Assembly (NCBI GenBank): GCA_028277395.1
Contig: JANQGJ010000085.1
Location: 1-64,000, forward strand
Reading direction: 5' to 3'
Source: Bacteroidales bacterium
GTDB lineage: Bacteria; Bacteroidota; Bacteroidia; Bacteroidales; F082
Length of the DNA stretch: 64,000 nt
Shown: in pieces, positions 20,711 to 28,812 of the stretch
Position numbering within the stretch: the stretch's first letter is position 1
How the letters are laid out: each line of letters opens with the position of its first letter
Translations under genes and position numbers: made by a program
Notes under the pieces: generated by a model
The model's input: only the letters and a program-made list of their open reading frames with translations
Told to the model about the DNA's origin: nothing
Database searches by the model: none

Positions 20711-20754
20711 TTGTACGGGTAAAAAACTGATTATAAGTAGTTTTTGTACGGGTA
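20711..20754. promoter_or_regulatory. Tandem 11-mer TTGTACGGGTA, possible operator
   Basis: TTGTACGGGTA occurs twice in the same orientation, at 20711-20721 and 20744-20754. The start-to-start distance is 33 bp, about three helical turns, which would place two bound proteins on the same DNA face. It lies 58 bp upstream of the small gene at 20812, in the gap after the TPR-HTH regulator. GC-rich GTACGGG stands out in an AT-rich intergenic region. Confidence 0.4.
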
Positions 20755-20811
20755 GATTATTTGTTGAATGCAATTAATTGAAAGTAATTTGTTTTCAAAT
20801 CTCAGATCAGT

Positions 20812-20961
20812 ATGTCAGATAAAAAAAATAACCGGCAAAGAGTAAGTATTGACAAAATTCAGGAGAGGAGAAAACAACAAAATGATGTCCTGAAAAAAAT
20901 AATTGAAAAGATAAATAACGATAATAGTTCAGAAGATAAAAATACCAAATATTCATCTTAA
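20812..20961 (+). CDS. Small charged protein, 49 residues
   Basis: ATG to TAA, 49 residues, beginning MSDKKNNRQRVSIDKIQERR. It is rich in Lys, Arg, Gln, Asn and Glu, lacks Cys and Trp, and would form a helix or coiled coil from ~residue 12 to 36. It ends 12 bp before the next gene, so the two may be cotranscribed. I do not recognise a family. Amino-acid composition and tight spacing favour a real gene, but it is short. Confidence 0.45.
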   Translation: MSDKKNNRQRVSIDKIQERRKQQNDVLKKIIEKINNDNSSEDKNTKYSS

Positions 20962-20973
20962 AATGTTATAATT

Positions 20974-23658
20974 ATGAGAAGATTTACCAGTTCATTAATT
21001 ATTGCCTTTTCGCTGTTAACCATAACATTAACTGCACAGGTAATTACAACAAGATCCGTGGATACCGACCAAAAATATGTAGTTATGGAGGAGCTTACCG
21101 GAACCTGGTGCCAGTGGTGCCCGGGAGGAACGGTTACAGGCCGGGAATTAACACAGGATTATGATAATATCATCTTAATTGCAATTCATTGTAATGATGA
21201 TATGGAAAACACAGATTATTATCAGGAGTCCGGGTTAAGTGCAGCTCCTTCAGCTGATATTAACAGGGTGTATCATGGTGCATCCATCGGAGAATGGGAG
21301 TCAAAAGCTTTAATTGAAATGGGAGTCACTCCTCCTGCTTATATTGATGTTACAACAACTTATGATTTTGTATCAAGAGAACTTGAGGTTGAAATCAGTG
21401 CTGATTTCATTGAAAACCTAAGTGGTGACTACAGGTTGGGAGGTGTTGTTGTTGAGGATGGCGTTGTTGGTCCGTCACCCGATTATGATCAATCCAACTC
21501 TTATTCCGGTGGAGGAAATGGCCCTATGGGTGGATTTGAAAATCTGCCAAGTCCGGTTCCTGCATCAATGATAGCATATGATCATGTTGCACGGGAACTT
21601 TTGGGAGGATATACCGGAGATGCAGGAAGTTTGCCTGGTTCAATCAATTCAGGTGAAACACACTCCTATACTTACAATTATACATTACCTGTTGAATGTG
21701 ATCCAGAATATGTAAGAGTAGTAGGCTGGTTGGTTAACCAAAGTAATGGTCAGATATTAAATGCCGGAAAGAGTCAGTATCTTCCCGGTTTTGATGATGG
21801 CAAACCTCATTTTATCTCTGAACCACAGGAAACAGCTTTTGTTGGTACTCAATATAATTATCAGATTTATTGTGCAGATCCCGAAGAAGATAATCTTACA
21901 ATAACTGCTGTTGATATCCCAACGTGGTTATCATTACAACAAACCAATCAAAGTACAGTACATACAGCAGGATTATTATCCGGAACTCCAACAGCACAGG
22001 GGACTTATGATGTAGTATTGGCAGTAACCGACGGAGAATGGACCATTGAAAAATCATACCAGATAGTTGTTGAGGGTGCCCAGGGAGGACAATGGGAGTT
22101 TGTTGGTAATCAGGGCTTCTCAACATATGCTCCAAGTGACCAGGTTCTTGGACTTGATTCGGATAATACTCCTTATGTAGCATATAAAGATTTTAGCAAT
22201 CCCATCCAGGTAATGACCTATGATGGAACAAACTGGGTACAATTGGGTTCTTCGCCCGGTTCTGCTGATTCTCACATGGACATGGCAATAGATGATAATA
22301 ACAAACCATGGGTTATTTTCAATAATGCTGCAGGAGGAACAAAAGCCACAGTTAAAAAATACAACGGTTCATCCTGGGAACAGGTAGGACTTCCTGTAAG
22401 TACAGGGCCTGCCAGGAATGTAACAATCGCCTTTGATAACTATGGAACACCACATGTAGCATTCTATGAACAAGATCAGAATTATGCCGGATACGTATAT
22501 CGCTGGGATGGAGCTTCATGGTCAGCTGTGGGAGGTACATCAATTTCAGGTGAAATTGCCCTGTTTTTCAAACTTGCTTTCGATAGTCAGAATACTCCGC
22601 ATTTGTTATGGGCAAAAGCTGTTGGTTATAGTTATTATTCCAGAGTTTCAGTGTTTGATGGTTCTGACTGGAGTCTGCTTGGTGGCGGTGACATAATCTC
22701 CGAAATTACCTATTTCCATCATAATATAGCCATTGATTCCAATGATGATATCTTCGTTTCCATAACAGAAGGTACTGATATAAACTTAAATGTTTATACA
22801 TTTACAGGTTCTGAATGGCAAAGCATTACAGAAAACGAAAACCTTGTTGGTGAGTCACAAAGTCTGGCTGTAAATAGTGATGATGAAATATTATTGGGCT
22901 TTCAAAATGCAGGACTTGGATCACAAACAAGTGTAATCAAATACAATGGCAGCACATGGAGTGCAGTTGGCCCTCCTACTATATCCGGAGTTGCGGAAAG
23001 CCAGAGCTTAAAAATTGGCAATGATGATACACCTTTCATATCGTATGTAGATATGGATAATAGTGAGAAAGTAACAGTACAGAAATATGCAACAGTTGCA
23101 GCCCCGGTTATAAGCCTTTCTGCTTCAAGCATTGACTATGATACTGTTGGAATTGGAGATGTAAAGGAAGAAACAATTGTTGTTTACAATAATGGAAATG
23201 CTACTCTGGAAGTAACAGATATTAGTACAACGAACTATGTATTTGCAGCAAACATGTCGTCATTCACCCTGGAGCCCAATGAAAGTATGGATCTAATTGT
23301 TTCGTTTGAACCTGAAGAAGAGCAGGAATATGAAGGCTTCATACAACTTGTTTGCAATGATCCGGTAAGCAGCAATATAAATATTGAAGTTAGAGGTGTT
23401 GGTGATATTACTATTGGGATCCATGATGAAAGTATTAGTGATGGATTGCTGTTTTGGCCAAATCCTGCAAAAGATTACATCTGCATTAATAAAGAAAAAA
23501 TTGATATGGTTCAGATATATAGTATAGCCGGAGAAGTACTTCATACCGAAACTATGTCGACAAAATATATAAACATAAGTACTTTAGACAAAGGAATATA
23601 TTTCGTGAAAATATTTACAAATGGTAGATTTCAAACTGAAAAGTTGATCGTTCTTTAA
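20974..23658 (+). CDS. T9SS-secreted Omp28/thioredoxin-like protein with putative-Ig, propeller and HYDIN-like domains
   Basis: 894 residues. After the signal peptide (cleavage near LTAQ), residues ~25-270 form an Omp28-like thioredoxin-fold region with a CxxC pair (C46, C49 in TGTWCQWCPGG). An Ig-like putative-binding segment follows (FVGTQYNYQIYCADPEEDNL). Next come six or so WD/propeller-like blades (~365-705, e.g. YDGTNWVQLG, YNGSSWEQVG). An ASH/DUF1573-like domain covers ~710-805. A T9SS type A sorting tail starts at LLFWPNPAKDYICIN and ends FQTEKLIVL. It is therefore secreted and anchored at, or released from, the cell surface. The CxxC suggests a redox-active or disulfide-stabilised head; its substrate is unknown. 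Confidence 0.85.
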   Translation: MRRFTSSLIIAFSLLTITLTAQVITTRSVDTDQKYVVMEELTGTWCQWCPGGTVTGRELTQDYDNIILIAIHCNDDMENTDYYQESGLSAAPSADINRVYHGASIGEWESKALIEMGVTPPAYIDVTTTYDFVSRELEVEISADFIENLSGDYRLGGVVVEDGVVGPSPDYDQSNSYSGGGNGPMGGFENLPSPVPASMIAYDHVARELLGGYTGDAGSLPGSINSGETHSYTYNYTLPVECDPEYVRVVGWLVNQSNGQILNAGKSQYLPGFDDGKPHFISEPQETAFVGTQYNYQIYCADPEEDNLTITAVDIPTWLSLQQTNQSTVHTAGLLSGTPTAQGTYDVVLAVTDGEWTIEKSYQIVVEGAQGGQWEFVGNQGFSTYAPSDQVLGLDSDNTPYVAYKDFSNPIQVMTYDGTNWVQLGSSPGSADSHMDMAIDDNNKPWVIFNNAAGGTKATVKKYNGSSWEQVGLPVSTGPARNVTIAFDNYGTPHVAFYEQDQNYAGYVYRWDGASWSAVGGTSISGEIALFFKLAFDSQNTPHLLWAKAVGYSYYSRVSVFDGSDWSLLGGGDIISEITYFHHNIAIDSNDDIFVSITEGTDINLNVYTFTGSEWQSITENENLVGESQSLAVNSDDEILLGFQNAGLGSQTSVIKYNGSTWSAVGPPTISGVAESQSLKIGNDDTPFISYVDMDNSEKVTVQKYATVAAPVISLSASSIDYDTVGIGDVKEETIVVYNNGNATLEVTDISTTNYVFAANMSSFTLEPNESMDLIVSFEPEEEQEYEGFIQLVCNDPVSSNINIEVRGVGDITIGIHDESISDGLLFWPNPAKDYICINKEKIDMVQIYSIAGEVLHTETMSTKYINISTLDKGIYFVKIFTNGRFQTEKLIVL

Positions 23659-23733
23659 AACTATTGTTATTGTTTTCATCCCGTTTCACCATGTTGATTT
23701 GTATAAAATCACTGGTGGAATGGGAACTTATTC

Positions 23734-25377
23734 TTACCAAAACAAAGCATACAACACAACAAGAATTAACATAATGGCATATGCCGAAATATTGAAAACT
23801 TTTCCTGTTTTAAAAGTATCACTTGTAAGATCAATTCCCCCCGGGTCATCCTTTTCTTTATTTGTTGATAAGCTAACAAATACAATTACCACAATAGTGA
23901 TCAGGAATGTATAGAGCATCTGATCCATCCAGGGAAGCTCAAGTGAAGGAGTTTTCAATGCAAGTGCTACCGGAATAGAAGATAATATTCCGGAAATAGC
24001 TCCTTTATTGTTTGCTTTTTTATAAAAAAGTCCCATCATAAAAACAGCCAGAATCCCCGGACTAACCAATCCGGTATATTCCTGTATATATTGAAATGCC
24101 TGATCAATGTTACCCAATGCCGGGGCTACCGGAACAGCAACTAATAAGGCAACAGCACCGCTTATTCTTCCAACAACAACATCTCTGTTCTTTTCATTAT
24201 TTTTCGCAAAGAACGGCTTATAAATATCCATTGTAAATATGGTAGAAGTTGAATTTACCATTGATGCCAGTGAAGATACAATTGCGGCAGCAAGAGCCGC
24301 AACAACAAGTCCTTTAATTCCGGAGGGTATAAACGAACTAATAAGCCATGGGTAAGCTTTATCATAATTAGTGGATCCATCAGCTTTTGTAAAAGCATCT
24401 CCTACACCATTAATAATTGTTGTTCCTTCGGGCTGTGTGAACATAACATAAGCTATAATACCCGGTATAACAACTATTAACGGGATAATAAGCTTCAGAA
24501 ATGCGGCAAAAACAATACCTCGTTGTGATTCTTTCAAACTCTTTGCTGCAAGTGTTCTTTGAATAATATACTGATTGAATCCCCAGTAATAAAGGTTTGC
24601 TATCCACATTCCTCCAATCAGAACTGCAATACCCGGTAAATTCATGAACTCGGGATTATCTTTCTTTATGATCATATGAAATTTATCTCCGGCTGTATCG
24701 TAAATATGAGTAAGACCTGCTATCACTCCTCCATCTGGAGTAACATGATCCAGAGCGATTACTGATGTTATCAATCCCCCAACCACTAACAATGCCACCT
24801 GTATTACATCGGTCCATGCCACAGCTGAAAGACCTCCATACAGTGAGTATGCTGCAGCAAAAAGTGCAAGAGCAACAATCGCTGTAAAAATCATTTCCCC
24901 ATCACCCTTACCCAATATTGTATCAATTGCCTTACCTCCAAGAAATAATACGGAGGTCAGGTTTACGAATATAAACAGTGCTATCCAGAATACTGCCAGA
25001 ATTGATTTTAGATTTGTACTGTACCTTTTCTCAATGAACTCAGGAATTGTATAAAGCCCTTTCTCTATAAATACCGGAAGAAAATACTTCCCTACAACAA
25101 TTAGTGTTAAAGCTGCCATCCACTCATATGAAGCTATTGCCAAACCAACTGCCATCCCTGATCCGGACATGCCTATCATCTGTTCAGCTGAAATATTGGC
25201 TGCAATTAAGGATGCTCCTATAGCCCACCATGGTAGTGATTTACCGGCAAGAAAGTAATCCTGTGCTGTTTTCTGAACTCCCTTTTTTCCCCTGGAAACC
25301 CATAATCCAACAGAAAGAATAATTACAGCATATAGTCCAAAAATTGTATAATCCAGAATGGTAAAATTAGAACTCAT
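23734..25377 (-). CDS. Sodium:solute symporter (SSS family), probably sugar/Na+ symporter
   Basis: 547 residues with about 14 hydrophobic helices and a C-terminal helix. Typical SSS/SglT features include TAQDYFLAGKSLPWWAIG near the N-terminus, AANISAEQMIGMSGSG, and YSLYGGLSAVAWTDVIQVAL in the fifth/sixth helix region. It starts 11 bp after the galactokinase stop on the same strand, so the two form an operon. The pairing indicates galactose (or a galactoside) as substrate, imported with Na+ and phosphorylated by the kinase. Sugar identity is inferred from the neighbour, not from residues. Confidence 0.9.
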   Translation of the reverse strand: MSSNFTILDYTIFGLYAVIILSVGLWVSRGKKGVQKTAQDYFLAGKSLPWWAIGASLIAANISAEQMIGMSGSGMAVGLAIASYEWMAALTLIVVGKYFLPVFIEKGLYTIPEFIEKRYSTNLKSILAVFWIALFIFVNLTSVLFLGGKAIDTILGKGDGEMIFTAIVALALFAAAYSLYGGLSAVAWTDVIQVALLVVGGLITSVIALDHVTPDGGVIAGLTHIYDTAGDKFHMIIKKDNPEFMNLPGIAVLIGGMWIANLYYWGFNQYIIQRTLAAKSLKESQRGIVFAAFLKLIIPLIVVIPGIIAYVMFTQPEGTTIINGVGDAFTKADGSTNYDKAYPWLISSFIPSGIKGLVVAALAAAIVSSLASMVNSTSTIFTMDIYKPFFAKNNEKNRDVVVGRISGAVALLVAVPVAPALGNIDQAFQYIQEYTGLVSPGILAVFMMGLFYKKANNKGAISGILSSIPVALALKTPSLELPWMDQMLYTFLITIVVIVFVSLSTNKEKDDPGGIDLTSDTFKTGKVFNISAYAIMLILVVLYALFW

Positions 25378-25388
25378 AGAAATTGATA

Positions 25389-26549
25389 TTATGTTTTTAA
25401 TGATCTTGCTCCATCACTTAATTTCACAAAATAAATATTGGGAATTAAACCTGTACACCTGGTATATTGTTCAGTAATTTCATGTTGAAATTTATCTTTG
25501 TGATCAGATTTTATCAGATTAATCGTACATCCTCCAAATCCTCCACCCATCATTCTGGCTCCCAAAACATAGCTCATTTGTTTTGTTATATCAACAAGAA
25601 TATCCAGTTCGGGGCAACTTACCTCATATTCATCTTTTAAACCGGCATGTGAATCATACATAAGACTTCCAAACCTTTGCATATCTTTCTTTTCGAGAGC
25701 ACCACAGGCATCCAAAACCCGTATGTTCTCCTTAACAACATAACAACATCTATTGTAAGTAACCTGGTTAAACAGGGATTTATATTTCAGTAATTCATCA
25801 GGATTTGTATCCCTAAGCGAGATGATACATGAGTTTTTTTCATTCAGAATCGCTACACCTTCTTCACATTCCTTTCTTCTTATATTGTATTCCGATGATG
25901 CCAGCTCATGAGTAACTTTTGAATTTACAAGAGCAATTATATAATTATCCATTGCAAAAGGATAGTAACTGAAATCATGTGACCGGCAATCAAGGCGAAA
26001 AACATGATCCTTTTTTCCTGAAATACTTGCAAACTGATCCATAATACCACACATAACACCTGCATATTCATGTTCGGCTTTCTGTGCCATGGTGATCAGC
26101 TTATACGGAGAAAAATTTGTTTCCAATAGAATATTCAAACCATATGCAAAACCACATTCCAGGGCTGCTGATGAAGACAGACCCGAACCAACAGGGATGT
26201 TTCCTCCAAAAACACAATCAATGCCAGGTATTTTTACCCGTTCTTTTTCGAATTGTGCCAGTACACCATGCAGATATACCTGCCATCCTTTTACTTCAGG
26301 GTTAATACTTTTGAAAGTATAGGTTTCATTGAAATCAAAAGCATGAAATCTAAAAACGTTATCATTATTTATTGCTATCGCGAAAATAATTTCCTTATCA
26401 ATTGAAGCCGGTAATACAAACCCTTCATTATAATCAGTGTGCTCTCCAATTAAATTTACGCGACCTGGAGCTCTAACTATCAATGGTGAAGAATTAAACA
26501 GATTTGAAAATCGATTAAAAACAGATTCACTCAATTTATCATTTATCAT
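25389..26549 (-). CDS. galK: Galactokinase
   Basis: 386 residues from the ATG at 26549; a frame extension to 26588 adds 13 unlikely residues. All GHMP-kinase signatures are present: the galactokinase motif near the N-terminus (RAPGRVNLIGEHTDYNEGFV), the ATP loop (GGNIPVGSGLSSSAALECGF), and the C-terminal GARMMGGGFGGCTINLI. Length matches the family. It phosphorylates D-galactose to galactose 1-phosphate, the first step of the Leloir pathway. It is the first gene of a two-gene operon with the Na+/sugar symporter. No galT or galE lies in the window. Confidence 0.95.
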   Translation of the reverse strand: MINDKLSESVFNRFSNLFNSSPLIVRAPGRVNLIGEHTDYNEGFVLPASIDKEIIFAIAINNDNVFRFHAFDFNETYTFKSINPEVKGWQVYLHGVLAQFEKERVKIPGIDCVFGGNIPVGSGLSSSAALECGFAYGLNILLETNFSPYKLITMAQKAEHEYAGVMCGIMDQFASISGKKDHVFRLDCRSHDFSYYPFAMDNYIIALVNSKVTHELASSEYNIRRKECEEGVAILNEKNSCIISLRDTNPDELLKYKSLFNQVTYNRCCYVVKENIRVLDACGALEKKDMQRFGSLMYDSHAGLKDEYEVSCPELDILVDITKQMSYVLGARMMGGGFGGCTINLIKSDHKDKFQHEITEQYTRCTGLIPNIYFVKLSDGARSLKT

Positions 26550-26797
26550 AAATACAATGTTAAAGAAACTACCCTGATCGCTCAACACAAAACTGTATCT
26601 GCATAAAATTCAGATCAACCTACACAAAAATAGTCTATAACTCATTGAGAAAGTATCATTGTCAGAGAAAATATAACCTGATGTAGTAACAAAACAATAA
26701 GGTCAAAGACTAAAAATGTGACTATATGAATATTATTTTGTCATTCATTTACTTTTAAACAATATATTATATTTACAAAACAAAAAAATATATTACT

Positions 26798-27502
26798 ATG
26801 AAAATCAGGAAACTATTAATGACAATGGCAGTCTTATGTATATATTCAATAGCTGTTTCACAGGTAACAAAAGATATAGAAGTTAAACCTTTCAGTAAAG
26901 TGAAGCTCGAAGGATCAGCACAATGGGTACTTATTCCTTCTGATGAAGAACGTGTTGAGATAGTATCTAAGAATGAGGATGTTTTTGATTATATAAAAGT
27001 TGATCAAAGCAAAAAACAACTCAGGATCAGTACCACTGATAAAAACAAGGATATAACAAAACTATTTATGTCAGTTACCATTAATGTGTATTTTAAAACC
27101 ATAACCAGTGTTGCATTATCTGGTGTTGGATCTGTAAAAACAATGGATAAGCTTACCTCTGACAAATTTTCGGCAGATCTTAGGGGTACGGGAAATATGT
27201 ACCTGAAAATTGATTGCGAATCATTTGAAGGGTATGTTTACGGAACAGGAGTAATGAAAGCAAATGGAGCCGGAAAAACAAGTATTATCAGAGTAGAAGG
27301 AGTAGGTGGATTTGATGGTTACAATTTTGAGATAATGGATATGGATGTTACCGTGTCAGGGGTAGGAAGCGCAAAGGTTTTTGCTTCTCACAAACTAACT
27401 GCAACAATAAACGGTGTGGGTTCAATCAGATATAAAGGTGATCCGGCTTCTAAAAATCTAAATACAAATGGTATCGGCACCATAAAAAAAGTATCTGACT
27501 AG
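26798..27502 (+). CDS. DUF2807 (head GIN domain) exported protein
   Basis: 234 residues. A signal peptide ends near AVSQ, followed by a DUF2807 beta-helix-like domain: VKPFSKVKLEGSAQWVLIPS, then repeated short glycine-rich strands such as ALSGVGSVKTMD, VSGVGSAKVFAS and TINGVGSIRYKG. This family is common in Bacteroidota as periplasmic or surface adhesin-like proteins of unknown role. It stands alone and is followed by a strong hairpin. The opposite-strand galK promoter shares the 248-bp gap upstream. Confidence 0.85.
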   Translation: MKIRKLLMTMAVLCIYSIAVSQVTKDIEVKPFSKVKLEGSAQWVLIPSDEERVEIVSKNEDVFDYIKVDQSKKQLRISTTDKNKDITKLFMSVTINVYFKTITSVALSGVGSVKTMDKLTSDKFSADLRGTGNMYLKIDCESFEGYVYGTGVMKANGAGKTSIIRVEGVGGFDGYNFEIMDMDVTVSGVGSAKVFASHKLTATINGVGSIRYKGDPASKNLNTNGIGTIKKVSD

Positions 27503-27589
27503 TTTGGTTCAAATGTGATCTCAAATCCAATAACCCTTGTAACAACATCACAAAATTCAGGCAATTAATCTGACTTCACAAAAGGATTA

Positions 27590-27633
27590 AATGAAATCCA
27601 CTCAAAAATTTTTCAATTTGAGTGGATTTCATT
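27590..27633 (+). terminator. Long perfect hairpin after the DUF2807 gene
   Basis: A perfect 17-bp stem (AATGAAATCCACTCAAA with TTTGAGTGGATTTCATT) encloses a 10-nt loop, 88 bp after the DUF2807 stop. The downstream flank is AT-rich (ATTTCTG) but has no clean T-run. It probably ends transcription before the nar regulatory region. Confidence 0.6.
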
Positions 27634-27762
27634 ATTTCTGAAAATAAATATTTAAATAGTTTTTGGCGAATACTTATTTCAACTTTTCGGATTTTTTAAT
27701 CAAAACCTGCTAATATAAACAACGAAATTTACTATTTCTCACAGAAAGCACTTTTACATTTG

Positions 27763-27778
27763 TATGATTGTTATCATA
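27763..27778. promoter_or_regulatory. FNR/CRP-box-like perfect palindrome
   Basis: TATGAT-TGTT-ATCATA is a perfect 6+4+6 palindrome. Its core TGAT-N4-ATCA matches the FNR/DNR consensus TTGAT-N4-ATCAA except for the outer base pair. It lies 178 bp upstream of the first nar gene, and a Crp/Fnr-family gene follows the operon. Confidence 0.6.
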
Positions 27779-27794
27779 TTTTATTTATGCATTA

Positions 27795-27808
27795 TTGATT
27801 AAAATTAA
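27795..27808. promoter_or_regulatory. Second FNR-box-like element
   Basis: TTGAT-TAAA-ATTAA matches TTGAT-N4-ATCAA at nine of ten defined bases. Its centre is 31 bp (about three helical turns) downstream of the centre of the palindrome at 27763-27778, which would favour side-by-side binding. Confidence 0.5.
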
Positions 27809-27955
27809 GTGCAAAATATTCTATTTTTCTGATTTTCAAATATTTTAGATTATTTCTTATTATTTAGAATTCATATAAATTATGCTCTGGCTCATATTTT
27901 GGGTTATTTTGATATAATTATGTAATAATTTTATACTCCAAAAAAACGGCATAAT

Positions 27956-28798
27956 ATGAAGTTTTATCAAAAGAGGAATTTTCTTGTTATCATAGGAGTA
28001 CTTGCTTTCATGGTTATAAAAGCTGATGAAGGCAAAGAACTGTTTACCAAACTTTGTTCTCCATGTCATACTATCAATAAAGGCAGACTTGTTGGACCTG
28101 ATCTGGCAAATATTTCTGACAAAAGATCTCCCGAATGGCTTGTATCATTTATACAATCTTCACAAACACTTATTGCAAGTGGTGATGAAGAAGCCAATGC
28201 AGTCTATAAAGAGTATAATAATTTGCTAATGCCTGACCAGCCGGTTAGTACAAGTCAGGCTAATGCGATTCTTGATTATATAAAAAATGACAGATCAGGA
28301 GATCAGGAAACAATATCTGTTACACAAGACATTCTAACTAACACAACCGCTGAAAATATTATTGAAGGCAGATTGTTGTTCTCAGGTAAAAAACCACTTA
28401 CAAATGGTGGAGCTTCATGTATTTCCTGTCACAATGTTAAAGATGATCACATTTTTAGCAATGGTACACTGGCAAAAGATTTAACTGAAACTTATGAAAT
28501 AATGGGAAGTGCCGGTGTATCAGCAATTCTGAACAGTCCTCCATTCCCGGTAATGGCAGTAACATATGCAGATAATAAACTAACAAAGGAAGAAATACTT
28601 GACTTAACAGCATATCTGCGCTCTGTCAGTAAAGAAAGGTATTATCAGCATCCGGCAGATTTTGGGATCACATTTGCCGTATATGGAATTTTCGTTTTTG
28701 TAATGCTTCTTCTTTCAATTATTGTACTCTACATTAAAAGGAAGAAAAAAAGTGTGAATCAGGACATCTTCAATCGTCAAACTACAGTAACAAACTAA
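27956..28798 (+). CDS. narC: Membrane-anchored di-haem cytochrome c, NarC-like
   Basis: 280 residues. The N-terminal hydrophobic segment (10-20) may be a signal peptide or anchor. Two c-type haem motifs are seen: C34-S-P-C37-H38 and C155-I-S-C158-H159. M92 (LLMPDQP) and a Met near 200 (FPVMAV) are plausible axial ligands. A C-terminal membrane helix (~238-262) is followed by a Lys/Arg-rich stop-transfer. The gene is first in the nar operon, 14 bp before narG, and orders the operon as in Thermus thermophilus, where a membrane-bound periplasmic di-haem cytochrome NarC precedes narGHJI. By analogy it would relay quinol-derived electrons or support assembly of the NarI complex. The symbol rests on context more than on sequence identity. 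Confidence 0.75.
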   Translation: MKFYQKRNFLVIIGVLAFMVIKADEGKELFTKLCSPCHTINKGRLVGPDLANISDKRSPEWLVSFIQSSQTLIASGDEEANAVYKEYNNLLMPDQPVSTSQANAILDYIKNDRSGDQETISVTQDILTNTTAENIIEGRLLFSGKKPLTNGGASCISCHNVKDDHIFSNGTLAKDLTETYEIMGSAGVSAILNSPPFPVMAVTYADNKLTKEEILDLTAYLRSVSKERYYQHPADFGITFAVYGIFVFVMLLLSIIVLYIKRKKKSVNQDIFNRQTTVTN

Positions 28799-28812
28799 GA
28801 AAAATCAGATAT

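Larger units (their letters stand above)
27634..27955 (+). promoter_or_regulatory. Regulatory region of the nar operon
   Basis: 322 bp of AT-rich DNA with no coding frame that looks real. It contains the two FNR-box-like elements listed separately. An exact Bacteroidota -7 box (TACATTTG, 27755-27762) directly abuts the first palindrome but lacks a TTG 19-20 bp upstream. TATTTTTC at 27822-27829 is a weaker -7 candidate downstream of both boxes. I cannot fix the transcription start. A long 5' leader is possible, since narC begins at 27956. Confidence 0.45.

Noticed and set aside
27755-27762. TACATTTG as the promoter of the nar operon
   Set aside because: It is an exact -7 match but lacks a TTG upstream, and the palindrome directly behind it would lie on the transcription start, a repressor position. 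I keep it only as a remark because activation by an FNR-type protein is more likely.
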